DNA from: Pseudomonas alcaliphila JAB1
GTDB lineage: Bacteria; Pseudomonadota; Gammaproteobacteria; Pseudomonadales; Pseudomonadaceae
NCBI RefSeq assembly: GCF_001941865.1
Contig: NZ_CP016162.1
Span: 1,054,001-1,118,000 of the forward strand
Length of the DNA: 64,000 bases
Reading direction: 5' to 3'
Of the stretch, positions 1 to 8,570 are shown piece by piece. The notes beneath the pieces are model-generated. The model searched no databases and was not told where the DNA came from. It saw only the letters and a program-made list of their open reading frames with translations. Position 1 is the stretch's first letter; each line of letters begins with the position of its first letter. The position numbers were made by a program, and so were the translations under genes.

Positions 1-1
1 G

Positions 2-157
2 GCGGCGGATTACAGCCTGGATGCCGAGGTCGGTCTGCGCTACAAGGTGACCGATTGGGCGTCGCTGAACATGAAGGCCGAGAAGGATATCGTCAGCGGT
101 GCCGAGGGTGATCTGGACGAAACCCGCTATACCCTTGGCTTCGGCGTAGGTTGGTAA
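2..157 (+). CDS. C-terminal end of an outer-membrane beta-barrel protein (partial)
   Basis: The reading frame is open from the window edge and ends at TAA 155-157, giving the last 51 residues. The fragment alternates polar and hydrophobic residues in strand-like segments (VGLRYKVTDWASLNMKAE, TRYTLGFGVGW) and ends in an aromatic Trp. That is the usual C-terminal signature recognised by the BAM complex, so this is most likely the last strands of a small outer-membrane barrel (DUF481- or YfaZ-like). The 5' part lies outside the window, so the family cannot be fixed. A strong terminator follows at 222-260. Confidence 0.6.
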   Translation, partial: AADYSLDAEVGLRYKVTDWASLNMKAEKDIVSGAEGDLDETRYTLGFGVGW

Positions 158-163
158 TCCGTC

Positions 164-220
164 CGTAGGGTGCGCCGTGCGCACCATGATTGGTAACCGG
201 TGCGCATGGCGCAGCCTACG
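164..220. repeat. Imperfect palindromic repeat, CGTAGGGTGCGC type
   Basis: Two arms of 22 bases (164-185 and 199-220) are near-perfect reverse complements with a 13-base loop. The ends read CGTAGGG/CCTACG, the same ends as the repeats at 30208-30265 and 43994-44023. It sits between the barrel gene and its terminator. Confidence 0.7.
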
Positions 221-221
221 C

Positions 222-260
222 AAAAACAAACGCCCCGACTGGTTCGAGGCGTTTGTTTTT
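222..260. terminator. Bidirectional rho-independent terminator
   Basis: A 13-bp perfect stem (AAAAACAAACGCC at 222-234 and its complement at 248-260) is flanked by A and T runs on both sides. It can end both the plus-strand barrel gene and the minus-strand upp-uraA transcript. Confidence 0.85.
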
Positions 261-283
261 GAAGCACAGGATCGCGCTCTACA

Positions 284-1555
284 TCAGGATTCTTGTTGCT
301 CGTCCAGCGTCTTGTTCTTCCAGCCGACGCCGCCTGGCAGCAGCAGATTGAGCAGCAGCGCAGTGATCGCGCACAGGGAAATCCCTGACAGGGCGAACTC
401 CTTGCCGCCGATCACCATGCCGCCGATGCCGAATACCAGGGTCACCGAAACGATGATCAGGTTGCGCGCTTCGGACAGGTCGACCTGGTGACGAATCAGT
501 GTGTTGAGGCCGACCACGGCGATCGAGCCGAACAGCAGGCACAGAATACCGCCCATTACCGGTACCGGAATGCTCTGCAGGGCCACGCCGAACTTGCCGA
601 TGAAGGCCAGGGCGATGGCGAAGACCGCAGCCCAGGTCATGATCTTCGGGTTGTAGCTCTTGGTCAGCATCACTGCGCCGGTGACTTCGGCGTAGGTGGT
701 GTTGGGCGGGCCACCGAACAGGCCGGCTGCCGAGGTGGCGAGGCCGTCACCGAGCAGGGTGCGGTGCAGGCCCGGCTTCTTGACGAAGTTCTTGCCGGTG
801 ACGTTGCCGATCGCCACCACACCGCCGATGTGCTCGATGGCTGGCGCCAGGGCGACCGGCACCATGTACAGAATGGCGCCCCAGTGCAGTTCCGGGGTGA
901 CGAAGTTGGGTACGGCGAGCCAGGCTGCCTGATCGACGGCGCTGGTGTCGATCACCCCGAGCACCGCAGCGATGGCACAGCCAACGGCGATGCCGGAGAG
1001 GATCGGCACCAGGCGGAAGATGCCGCGGCCCAGCACCGCCACCAGCAGGGTGGTGATCAGCGCCGGCATCGAAATCATCATCGCCGTGCTGTACGGCACC
1101 AGTTCGATGCTGCCGTCACCGGCCTTGCCCATGGCCATGTTTACCGCCACCGGCGACAGCGCCAGGCCGATGGAGATGATCACCGGGGCGATCACTACCG
1201 GTGGCAGCAGGCGGTCGATGAAGCTCGGGCCGCGCAGTTTGACCAGCGCCGAGAGCAGGATGTAGACCAGACCGGCGGCGATCACGCCGCCCATCACTGC
1301 CGGCAGGCCGAACTCGCCCTTGGCTGCCAGAATCGGCGCGATGAAGGCGAAACTCGAAGCCAGGAACACCGGCACCTGGCGTTTGGTCACCAGTTGGAAC
1401 AGCAGGGTGCCGATACCGGCGGTGAACAGCGCAACGTTGGGGTCCATGCCGGTGATCAGCGGCATCAGCACCAGAGCGCCGAAGGCCACGAACAGCATCT
1501 GCGCGCCGGAAATGCCCTGGCGCCAGAGCGGATCGTTGAATTCCGTCTGCGACAT
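284..1555 (-). CDS. uraA: Uracil:proton symporter UraA (NCS2 family)
   Basis: A 423-residue integral membrane protein that imports uracil with protons across the inner membrane. The sequence is a chain of hydrophobic segments with NCS2 hallmarks: a QMLFVAFGALVLMPLITGMDP-type first helix region near residues 18-38, the conserved APAIEHIGGVVAIGNVTGK stretch in the middle, and GGPPNTTYAEVTGA in the TM10 region that carries a substrate-binding acid. The start is ATG at 1555 (MSQTEF); an upstream in-frame extension lies inside upp and is rejected. It begins 1 base after the upp stop, so import and phosphoribosylation of uracil are co-transcribed. Confidence 0.93.
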   Translation of the reverse strand: MSQTEFNDPLWRQGISGAQMLFVAFGALVLMPLITGMDPNVALFTAGIGTLLFQLVTKRQVPVFLASSFAFIAPILAAKGEFGLPAVMGGVIAAGLVYILLSALVKLRGPSFIDRLLPPVVIAPVIISIGLALSPVAVNMAMGKAGDGSIELVPYSTAMMISMPALITTLLVAVLGRGIFRLVPILSGIAVGCAIAAVLGVIDTSAVDQAAWLAVPNFVTPELHWGAILYMVPVALAPAIEHIGGVVAIGNVTGKNFVKKPGLHRTLLGDGLATSAAGLFGGPPNTTYAEVTGAVMLTKSYNPKIMTWAAVFAIALAFIGKFGVALQSIPVPVMGGILCLLFGSIAVVGLNTLIRHQVDLSEARNLIIVSVTLVFGIGGMVIGGKEFALSGISLCAITALLLNLLLPGGVGWKNKTLDEQQES

Positions 1556-1556
1556 G

Positions 1557-2195
1557 TCAGGCGTCCTTCTGCTTGGTGCCGAAGATCTTGTCACCGGCAT
1601 CGCCCAGGCCCGGGATGATGTAACCATGCTCGTTCAGGCGCTGATCGATGGATGCGGTGAAGATGGTCACGTCCGGGTGCGCCTTCTCGACCGCCTTGAT
1701 GCCTTCTGGCGCGGCGACCAGGACCATGGCGCGAATGTCCTTGCAGCCAGCTTTCTTCAGCAGGTCGATGGTGGCGACCATCGAGCCGCCGGTGGCCAGC
1801 ATCGGGTCGATGATCAGCGCCAGGCGCGAGTCGATTTCCGGCGCGAGCTTTTCCAGGTAGGTGTGCGCTTCCAGGGTTTCCTCATTGCGTGCCACGCCCA
1901 CGGCGCTGACCTTCGCACCGGGAATCAGGCTGAGCACGCCATCGAGCATGCCGATGCCAGCGCGCAGGATCGGAACCACGGTGATTTTCTTGCCGGCGAT
2001 CTTCTCGACCTGCACGGTGCCCGCCCAGCCTTCGATGTCGTAGGCTTCCAGCGGCAGGTCGTTGGTGGCTTCATAAGTCAGCAGGGCGCCCACTTCCTGG
2101 GCCAGCTCACGGAAATTCTTGGTGCTGATATCGGCGCGGCGCATCAGGCCGATCTTGTGACGGATCAGCGGGTGGCGGATCTCGCGAGTGGGCAT
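1557..2195 (-). CDS. upp: Uracil phosphoribosyltransferase
   Basis: Cytosolic salvage enzyme of 212 residues, the normal family length, converting uracil and PRPP to UMP. The PRPP-binding loop DPMLATGGS is at residues 130-138 and the uracil-binding C-terminal region [12 protein letters not shown] is present. ATG at 2195 ([16 protein letters not shown]) matches known N-termini; the longer in-frame start upstream has no support. It is the first gene of the upp-uraA unit and diverges from the purine phosphoribosyltransferase gene at 2435. Confidence 0.95.
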   Translation of the reverse strand: MPTREIRHPLIRHKIGLMRRADISTKNFRELAQEVGALLTYEATNDLPLEAYDIEGWAGTVQVEKIAGKKITVVPILRAGIGMLDGVLSLIPGAKVSAVGVARNEETLEAHTYLEKLAPEIDSRLALIIDPMLATGGSMVATIDLLKKAGCKDIRAMVLVAAPEGIKAVEKAHPDVTIFTASIDQRLNEHGYIIPGLGDAGDKIFGTKQKDA

Positions 2196-2434
2196 GGGCT
2201 GGAATCTCCAACGGGGCTCTGGGAAAAATCGCGTTAGATTAAAGCATTGCACATGCCAAGTGGTGGGTGACTGATAAGTCACGCCGCTGCGCGCCGAGCA
2301 TCGGCTACGCTGGTCAGTCGATACTTGGCAAGCGTTGCTCGGGTCTGTACCTTTGCCCGCTTTTATTTGACGGCTCGATCAGCTTTCAGGCTGTTCGCCG
2401 CCATTCATCAGCCCGATCAAGAGAGAATCTCATC

Positions 2435-2992
2435 ATGTCCGCCGATCTCGCGCACATTCGCCAAATCATGGCGGAAGCCGATTGCCTGTTCACCGAAGCC
2501 GAGGTGGAAGCGGCCATCGACAAGGTCGCCAGCCAGATCAACGCCGAGCTGGCTGAGCGCAACCCGGTGGTGTTCTGCGTGATGAATGGCGGCCTGATCT
2601 TCTCCGGCAAGCTGCTGACCAAACTGAACTTCCCGTTGGAAGCGTCTTACCTGCACGCCACCCGTTATCGCAACGAAACCAGCGGTGGCGAGCTGTTCTG
2701 GAAGGCCAAGCCGGAAGTGTCGTTCATCGACCGCGACGTGCTGATCATCGACGACATCCTCGACGAAGGGCATACCCTGGGTGCGATCATCGATTTCTGC
2801 CGCCATGCCGGCGCGCGTGCCGTACACACGGCGGTGCTGATCGACAAGGAGCACGAGCGCAAGGCTCGTCCTGATCTGAAGGCCAATTACGTGGGCCTGC
2901 AGTGCATCGACCGCTACATCTTCGGCTACGGCATGGACTACAAGGGCTACTGGCGCAACGCGGCCGGCATCTATGCGGTCAAGGGGCTGTAA
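2435..2992 (+). CDS. hpt: Hypoxanthine-guanine phosphoribosyltransferase
   Basis: A 185-residue type I phosphoribosyltransferase that salvages hypoxanthine or guanine to IMP or GMP with PRPP. The PRPP motif VLIIDDILDEGHTLG lies at residues 102-116 and a FCVMNGGLIFSG segment near 48-58 forms the pyrophosphate loop. The start MSADLAHIRQ follows a GAGAGAATCTCATC leader. It is divergent from upp with about 240 bases between, so purine and pyrimidine salvage share an upstream region. Pseudomonas annotations sometimes call this hypoxanthine-guanine-specific form PA4645-like; the exact base preference is not readable from sequence. Confidence 0.9.
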   Translation: MSADLAHIRQIMAEADCLFTEAEVEAAIDKVASQINAELAERNPVVFCVMNGGLIFSGKLLTKLNFPLEASYLHATRYRNETSGGELFWKAKPEVSFIDRDVLIIDDILDEGHTLGAIIDFCRHAGARAVHTAVLIDKEHERKARPDLKANYVGLQCIDRYIFGYGMDYKGYWRNAAGIYAVKGL

Positions 2993-3024
2993 GCCTGATA
3001 CCAAGGCTCACAAACCCGCTGTTC

Positions 3025-3097
3025 GTAGGAGCCCCGCCTCGGGGCGAAGCTTTTCGAGTTGGTGTCGCCCAGCTTCGCGGCGGCGCGCCGCTCCTAC
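3025..3097. repeat. Palindromic repeat, GTAGGAGC type
   Basis: Begins GTAGGAGC and ends GCTCCTAC, with inner hairpins CCCGCCTCGGGG and GCGGCGCGCCGC. It lies between the convergent hpt and SulP genes and belongs to the commonest repeat family in the window. Confidence 0.7.
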
Positions 3098-3135
3098 ACA
3101 TCGACGCCGGGCGCGAAGCTTGGATGAAATACGGG

Positions 3136-4863
3136 CTACGGCTTCAGGTGCTCTCCCAGCCAGCGCAAGGCTTTCTCCCTCGCTTGTGGTAGATCGTGCA
3201 CGTAGGCCAGTTGCCCGGCGCGTCGGTGAATGCCGGCGCGGCGTAGTTGCAGCCGTACCTGTGCGGTGGGGCCGCTGAGGATCAGCGCCACACCCTGCTG
3301 GCGATAGTCGCGCAGCACATTGTCCAGCGCGGCGATGGCGGTCATGTCCAGCAGCGGCACGGCGCTGATATCGACGATCACCACGCGCACCCCTGGGGTG
3401 AAGCGGCGCAGCACGCTAAGCGCCTTTTCCGCCGCGCCGAAGAACAGCGGGCCGCGAATGGCGTAAGCCAGCACGTGCTCGGGCAGGTCTTGCAAGGTCT
3501 GACGCTGCTGCCGGCTCAGCGCAGCGGTATCGGTCAGCTCGCTCATGCGTTTGATGAACAGTCCGGCTGCCAGCAGCAGGCCGACGCCCACGGCCAGCAC
3601 CATGTCGAACAGCACCGTCAGCACCAGGCAGGTCAGCAGCACCAGCACATCGCCGCGTGGGGCGATGCGCAGGGTGTGGGCGACGTGATGAGGTTCGCTC
3701 ATGTTCCACGCCACCATCAGCAGTAGCGCGGCCAGAGCCGCCATCGGCAGGTAGCTGAACAGCGGCGCGAGCAGCAGAATCGCTGCCAGCACCACGCCGG
3801 CGTGAACCAGTGCCGCCATCGGCGAAAAGGCCCCGGCACGCACGTTGGCTGCCGTGCGGGCGATGGCGGCGGTGGCGGTGATGCCGCCAAAGAACGGCGC
3901 GGCCAGATTACCCAGGCCCTGACCGATCAATTCGGCGTTAGGGTCATGCTTGCTGCCGGTCATGCCGTCGGCGACGACGGCGCACAACAATGACTCGATG
4001 GCGCCGAGCATGGCGATGGCAAATGCCGGGGCGAGCAGTTGGCGGATCAGTTCGAATGAAAGCACCAGCGGCTGGCCGTCGGCACCCGGCAGGTTCCAGG
4101 GCAGGGTCAGGTCCGGCAGGAAGGGCGGGATGCCGGGATATTCAATGCCGTCGAGCTGATAGCTGAAGCGCTCGCCCAATGTCGCCACGGGCAGCCCCAG
4201 GCGTTCCAGAGCCAGTGCCAGCAATGCGCCGACCGCCAGGGCTACCAGGTGTGCGGGAATTTTCGGAGCCAGGCGTGGCCAGATCAGCAGTGTGGCCAGG
4301 CACGCGGCGCCCACCAGGCTGTCGCCGGGCTGCAGGCTGGGCAGGGCGCGCACCAGCAGGTTGACCTGCTCCAGCAGATGCTGCGGCGCGCCGGCCAGGT
4401 GCAGGCCGAACAGGTCCTTGATCTGCAGGATGGCGATGACGATGCCGATGCCGGCGGTAAAGCCCAGGGTCACCGGATAGGGCACGAATTCGATCAGGCG
4501 CCCGGCGCGCAGCAGGCCCAGGGCGATCAGGATCAGTCCTGCCATCAGTGTGCACAGCAGCAAGCCGCCGAGGCCGTACTGCTGGGTGATCGGCAGCAGA
4601 ATCACCACGAAGGCGGCGGTGGGGCCGGAAATATTGAAGCGCGAGCCGCCGCACAGGGCGATCAGCGGTGCGGCGATCAGCACGGTGTAGAGCCCATGCT
4701 GCGGCGCCACACCCACGGCGATGGCCAGCGCCATGGCCAGCGGAATGGCGATGATGCCCACCGTCAGGCCGGCGCTCAGGTCGCCGCGCAGGGCCTTCCA
4801 GGAGTAGCCGGCGCGCAGCGTCTGGCGCCAGGCGGCGAACAGCGGTAACGATGGACGTGACAT
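3136..4863 (-). CDS. SulP-family inorganic anion transporter with STAS domain
   Basis: A 575-residue inner-membrane transporter of the SLC26/SulP family. Residues about 25-430 form the hydrophobic transport core, starting with the family motif DLSAGLTVGIIAIPLAMALA and containing SGPTAAFVVILLP and a long TM12-14 region. Residues about 450-560 form a cytosolic STAS domain (VVIVDISAVPLLDMTAIAAL). Substrates in this family include sulfate, bicarbonate, chloride and C4-dicarboxylates (DauA); which one applies here cannot be read. It is a single gene convergent with hpt. Confidence 0.88.
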   Translation of the reverse strand: MSRPSLPLFAAWRQTLRAGYSWKALRGDLSAGLTVGIIAIPLAMALAIAVGVAPQHGLYTVLIAAPLIALCGGSRFNISGPTAAFVVILLPITQQYGLGGLLLCTLMAGLILIALGLLRAGRLIEFVPYPVTLGFTAGIGIVIAILQIKDLFGLHLAGAPQHLLEQVNLLVRALPSLQPGDSLVGAACLATLLIWPRLAPKIPAHLVALAVGALLALALERLGLPVATLGERFSYQLDGIEYPGIPPFLPDLTLPWNLPGADGQPLVLSFELIRQLLAPAFAIAMLGAIESLLCAVVADGMTGSKHDPNAELIGQGLGNLAAPFFGGITATAAIARTAANVRAGAFSPMAALVHAGVVLAAILLLAPLFSYLPMAALAALLLMVAWNMSEPHHVAHTLRIAPRGDVLVLLTCLVLTVLFDMVLAVGVGLLLAAGLFIKRMSELTDTAALSRQQRQTLQDLPEHVLAYAIRGPLFFGAAEKALSVLRRFTPGVRVVIVDISAVPLLDMTAIAALDNVLRDYRQQGVALILSGPTAQVRLQLRRAGIHRRAGQLAYVHDLPQAREKALRWLGEHLKP

Positions 4864-5035
4864 GCTGGCTTCCTAATGGCTTGGCGCATTATAGGAGCCA
4901 GTTCACTGGGCGCGGCATGACCTAGGTCGGCTGTCGTGTCGATTGTTCGCGTGTTAGCCTGCTCGGCTACGCGTTGAGCCGCGCGCGGCTCGGCGGTACA
5001 CTGCCGGCCCTCTGTAATGCTGGCGGGAGCGGGCG

Positions 5036-5323
5036 ATGCGTAAAGACAAGAAGCAGGTGATTGGCGAAGAAATCAGCGATGACTCGATCAAGCTGTTCCT
5101 TGCGGTGGAACCGGCGGACGCCACACCGCCTTCGCTGCACAAGCTGGTCAAGGCTTATCGCGGTCTGCGTATCGATGATTTCGAGCGCTTCGTGGGTTTC
5201 TTCGTTGCTGCAGGCTACGACCTCTCGGCCACCGATGCGCAGGGCAATGATTTCATCGCGCTGATTCAGGATCAGCGTAATGCCGAGCCCTACATCGAAG
5301 TGATCAAGGCTGCTCGCGGCTGA
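5036..5323 (+). CDS. PA4642-type conserved small protein
   Basis: A 95-residue soluble protein that matches the Pseudomonas PA4642 family (MRKDKKQVIGEEISDD... DSIKLFLAVEP...). It is charged at the N-terminus, has no signal peptide or membrane segment, and has a region LHKLVKAYRGLRIDDFERF that looks helical. The start ATG follows GGCGGGAGCGGGCG. No function is known for the family. It stands alone and is followed by a terminator. Confidence 0.82.
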   Translation: MRKDKKQVIGEEISDDSIKLFLAVEPADATPPSLHKLVKAYRGLRIDDFERFVGFFVAAGYDLSATDAQGNDFIALIQDQRNAEPYIEVIKAARG

Positions 5324-5340
5324 TTCTGGTAGGCATAGGC

Positions 5341-5378
5341 AAAAATGCCCGCGCTCCGTTGAGGAGGCGGGCATTTTT
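5341..5378 (+). terminator. Rho-independent terminator of the PA4642-type gene
   Basis: The stem AAAATGCCCGC pairs with GCGGGCATTTTTT (5367-5378) around a 14-base loop, 18 bases after the stop codon. Confidence 0.85.
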
Positions 5379-5430
5379 TATGGCCTGCCATCCATGGCGG
5401 CCACCCTGCGGGCCGTCGCTGCGCGACGTT

Positions 5431-5455
5431 AAAAATGGCTCCCGGCCATTTTTTA
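5431..5455. terminator. Second terminator-like hairpin
   Basis: AAAAATGGC (5431-5439) pairs with GCCATTTTTT (5445-5454) over a five-base loop. It lies between the two other hairpins, after a GGCCGTCGCTGCGCGACG palindrome, and could act on either strand. Confidence 0.6.
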
Positions 5456-5484
5456 TGGCCTGCGGATCGTGAACTCGGGGCAAT

Positions 5485-5512
5485 AAAAAACCGGCCTCCA
5501 GGGCCGGTTTTT
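5485..5512 (-). terminator. rpsT terminator
   Basis: On the minus strand AAAACCGGCCC-TGGA-GGCCGGTTTTTTAT forms a 9- to 10-bp stem with a T run, 16 bases beyond the rpsT stop codon. Confidence 0.85.
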
Positions 5513-5528
5513 CAAGAACCTGTCGCGA

Positions 5529-5807
5529 TTAGGCGGCAGCAGCTTCGCCCAGCGCCTTGATGTGCGCGTTCAGGCGGCTCTTGTGACGAGCGGCTTTGTT
5601 CTTGTGGATGATGCCTTTGTCAGCCATGCGGTCGATGACCGGAACGGCTGCAGTGTAAGCGGTCTTGGCAAGCTCGAGATCTTTGGCAGCAATAGCCTTG
5701 ACTACGTTCTTGATGTAGGTACGAACCATCGAGCGCAGGCTGGCGTTATGGCTACGGCGCTTCTCAGCCTGTTTGGCGCGTTTTTTGGCAGAAGGTGAGT
5801 TGGCCAC
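5529..5807 (-). CDS. rpsT: 30S ribosomal protein S20
   Basis: A 92-residue basic protein that binds 16S rRNA early in 30S assembly. The motifs [21 protein letters not shown] and [16 protein letters not shown] are those of S20. The start is GTG at 5807 (read as Met, then ANSPSAKK), placed by GAGGAG seven bases upstream; the TTG two codons earlier is too close to that ribosome site. It is divergent from murJ and has its own terminator. Confidence 0.95.
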   Translation of the reverse strand: MANSPSAKKRAKQAEKRRSHNASLRSMVRTYIKNVVKAIAAKDLELAKTAYTAAVPVIDRMADKGIIHKNKAARHKSRLNAHIKALGEAAAA

Positions 5808-5998
5808 CGTCAAGCTCCTCGAAAACTGGGGGGTTACGACAAATAAGGCCGCGAATCATGCCGATCCATCTGCCTGCTGTCAAGTCTGATGACGCTTTCC
5901 TGTGCTGGCCTGACCAGTGGTGGCTCGCTACACTCGACGCCTTCGTTGGGCTGCGGATTGTCCGCTACTGCACCTCTTTATGGAAGCCGAAATACCCC

Positions 5999-7540
5999 AT
6001 GAATCTCCTCAAGTCCCTGGCTGCCGTCAGTTCACTGACCATGGTTTCGCGCGTGCTGGGGTTCGTGCGCGACACCATCATCGCCCGCACCTTCGGTGCC
6101 GGGGTGGCGTCGGATGCCTTCGTGGTGGCCTTCAAGCTGCCCAATCTGCTGCGCCGTATTTTTGCCGAAGGGGCGTTCTCGCAGGCTTTCGTACCGATCC
6201 TGGCCGAGTACAAGATGCAGCAGGGCGAGGAGGCCACGCGCACGTTCGTTGCCTACGTCTCTGGTTTGCTGACCCTGGTGCTGGCGCTGGTCACGGTCAT
6301 CGGCGTGCTCGCTGCGCCCTGGATCGTCTGGGCTACGGCACCGGGTTTTGCCGATGAGGCCGAGCGTTTCGAGCTGACCGTCGATCTGCTGCGGGTGACC
6401 TTTCCTTATATATTGCTGATCTCCCTGTCATCGCTGGCCGGGGCCGTGCTCAATACCTGGAACCGTTTTTCGGTGCCGGCGTTCGTGCCGACCTTGCTCA
6501 ATGTCAGCATGATCGTCTTTTCGCTGTTTCTGACGCCCTATTTCGACCCGCCAATCATGGCGCTGGGCTGGGCGGTGCTGGTCGGCGGGCTGGCACAGTT
6601 GCTCTGGCAACTGCCGCACCTTAAAAAGATCGGCATGCTGGTGCTGCCGCGCCTGAGTTTCGGTGACATGGGCGTCTGGCGCGTGCTCAAACAGATGGGG
6701 CCGGCGATCTTCGGCGTCTCGGTCAGCCAGATTTCGCTGATCATCAACACCATCTTCGCCTCCTTCCTGGTGGCGGGCTCGGTGTCCTGGATGTATTACG
6801 CCGACCGCCTGATGGAGTTGCCCTCGGGCGTGCTGGGCGTAGCGCTGGGCACCATCCTGCTGCCGGCGCTATCGAAAACCTATGCGAGCAAGAATCGCGA
6901 CGAGTACCGCCGCCTGCTCGATTGGGGGCTGCGTTTGTGCTTTCTGCTGGTGCTGCCCTGCACCCTGGCGCTGGCGATTCTCGCCGAGCCGCTGGTAGTG
7001 TCGCTGTTCCAGTACGGCAAGTTCGGTGCAGAGGACGCGCTGATGACCCAACGGGCACTGGTGGCTTATTCGGTCGGCCTGCTGGCGTTGATTCTGATAA
7101 AGATCCTCGCGCCCGGCTTCTATGCCCAGCAGAACATCAAGACACCGGTACGCATTGCCATCGTCAGCCTGCTGGCGACCCAGGTGATGAACGCGCTGTT
7201 CGTGTTCGGTCTGGACATGGCGCACGTCGGCCTGGCGCTGGCGATCAGCCTGGCGGCCTGCCTGAATGCCGGCTTGCTGTACTGGCAGCTGCGTCGTGCC
7301 GATATCTTCCAGCCGCTGCCGGGCTGGGGGCTGTTTCTGCTCAAGCTGGTGGTCGCGGTGGCGGTGATGGTCGCTGTGTTACTGGGGCTGCTGCAGGTCA
7401 TGCCAGCCTGGGCGGAAGGGGAAATGCTCGTGCGCCTGTTGCGTCTCGGCGCGCTGGTGGCCGCTGGGCTGGTTGCTTACTTCGGCATGCTGCTCATATT
7501 GGGCTTCCGTCCGCGCGATTTTGCCCGGCGGGCCCTGTAG
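5999..7540 (+). CDS. murJ: Lipid II flippase MurJ
   Basis: A 513-residue, roughly 14-helix MOP-superfamily protein that flips lipid II across the inner membrane for peptidoglycan synthesis. The N-terminus [35 protein letters not shown] is the MurJ signature, including the catalytic-site arginines near residues 18 and 24, followed by [28 protein letters not shown] at 5999 matches the family N-terminus; longer in-frame frames upstream are only open because of base composition. It precedes ribF by 79 bases on the same strand. Confidence 0.94.
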   Translation: MNLLKSLAAVSSLTMVSRVLGFVRDTIIARTFGAGVASDAFVVAFKLPNLLRRIFAEGAFSQAFVPILAEYKMQQGEEATRTFVAYVSGLLTLVLALVTVIGVLAAPWIVWATAPGFADEAERFELTVDLLRVTFPYILLISLSSLAGAVLNTWNRFSVPAFVPTLLNVSMIVFSLFLTPYFDPPIMALGWAVLVGGLAQLLWQLPHLKKIGMLVLPRLSFGDMGVWRVLKQMGPAIFGVSVSQISLIINTIFASFLVAGSVSWMYYADRLMELPSGVLGVALGTILLPALSKTYASKNRDEYRRLLDWGLRLCFLLVLPCTLALAILAEPLVVSLFQYGKFGAEDALMTQRALVAYSVGLLALILIKILAPGFYAQQNIKTPVRIAIVSLLATQVMNALFVFGLDMAHVGLALAISLAACLNAGLLYWQLRRADIFQPLPGWGLFLLKLVVAVAVMVAVLLGLLQVMPAWAEGEMLVRLLRLGALVAAGLVAYFGMLLILGFRPRDFARRAL

Positions 7541-7564
7541 CGGTTTCACGCATCGCGATGCCTG

Positions 7565-7591
7565 TTGTGCATGGCCTGCTGTGCGTATAAT
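7565..7591 (+). promoter_or_regulatory. Candidate sigma-70 promoter for ribF-ileS-lspA
   Basis: A perfect TATAAT lies at 7586-7591, 29 bases before the ribF start. The best upstream hexamer, TTGTGC at 7565-7570, gives a short 15-base spacer, so the -35 assignment is weak. Confidence 0.4.
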
Positions 7592-7619
7592 CGGCCACTT
7601 TGTGAACAAGAAGCGTGCT

Positions 7620-8570
7620 ATGCAGCTGGTTCGAGGTCTTCATAACCTGCAGCCCCAGGCGCGGGGCTGTGTGGTCACCATCGGTAATTTCGACGGCGTT
7701 CATCGTGGGCACCAGGCCATCCTGGCGCGCTTGCGTGAGCGTGCCGCGGAATTGGCCGTGCCCAGCTGCGTGGTGATCTTCGAGCCGCAGCCGCGTGAGT
7801 TCTTCGGCCCGGACACTGCTCCGGCGCGCCTGACCCGTCTGCGCGACAAGCTCGCCCTGCTGGCCGCCGAAGGCGTCGACATGGTGCTGTGCCTGGCCTT
7901 CAACCGCCGCTTGCGCGAGTTGTCGGCCGCCGAGTTCGTCCAGCGTGTGCTGGTCGATGGCCTGGGGGTGAAGGATCTGGAGATCGGCGACGATTTCCGC
8001 TTCGGCTGCGACCGCGCCGGCGATTTTGAGTTTCTCAAGGCAGCAGGCCTGCGCCACGGTTTTAGCGTCGATGCGTCTACGACTGTGGAAGTGCTTGGTG
8101 GCCGGGTCAGCAGCACGCGCGTGCGTCAGGCGCTGGCCGATGGCGATTTCGAACTGGCTGAAGCCTTGCTCGGCCGGCCGTTTCGCATCGCCGGGCGCGT
8201 CCTGCACGGACAAAAGCTCGGCCGCCAGCTCGATGCGCCGACGGCCAATATCCAGCTCAAGCGGCGCAAGGTGCCGCTGACCGGCGTGTATCTGGTGAGC
8301 TGTGAAATCGATGGCGTGATTCAACCGGGCGTCGCCAATATCGGCGTGCGCCCCAGCGTTGCCGGTGACGGCCGCGCCCATCTGGAAGTGCACCTTCTGG
8401 ATTTTGCCGGCGATCTGTATGGCCGGCGTCTCTCGGTGGCTTTCCACCACAAGCTGCGTGATGAGCAGCGTTTCGCCTCGCTCGAGGCCTTGAAGGCGGC
8501 GATTGCCGCTGATATCGCCGCTGCCCGTGAATATTGGCAGAGCCACCCGCTGATGAAGAGCCCGAAATGA
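7620..8570 (+). CDS. ribF: Bifunctional riboflavin kinase / FAD synthetase
   Basis: A 316-residue cytosolic enzyme that phosphorylates riboflavin to FMN and adenylylates FMN to FAD. The N-terminal FMN adenylyltransferase half has the nucleotidyltransferase motif [11 protein letters not shown] at residues 22-32 and SSTRVRQAL near residue 160. The C-terminal flavokinase half has PTANI and [13 protein letters not shown] at 7620 is the family start. Its TGA overlaps the ileS ATG (ATGA), so the two are translationally coupled. Confidence 0.95.
   Translation: MQLVRGLHNLQPQARGCVVTIGNFDGVHRGHQAILARLRERAAELAVPSCVVIFEPQPREFFGPDTAPARLTRLRDKLALLAAEGVDMVLCLAFNRRLRELSAAEFVQRVLVDGLGVKDLEIGDDFRFGCDRAGDFEFLKAAGLRHGFSVDASTTVEVLGGRVSSTRVRQALADGDFELAEALLGRPFRIAGRVLHGQKLGRQLDAPTANIQLKRRKVPLTGVYLVSCEIDGVIQPGVANIGVRPSVAGDGRAHLEVHLLDFAGDLYGRRLSVAFHHKLRDEQRFASLEALKAAIAADIAAAREYWQSHPLMKSPK

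Noticed and set aside
488..1618. 376-codon open frame opposite uraA
   Set aside because: Gln/Asp/His-rich reverse complement of hydrophobic codons, not a protein-like sequence.
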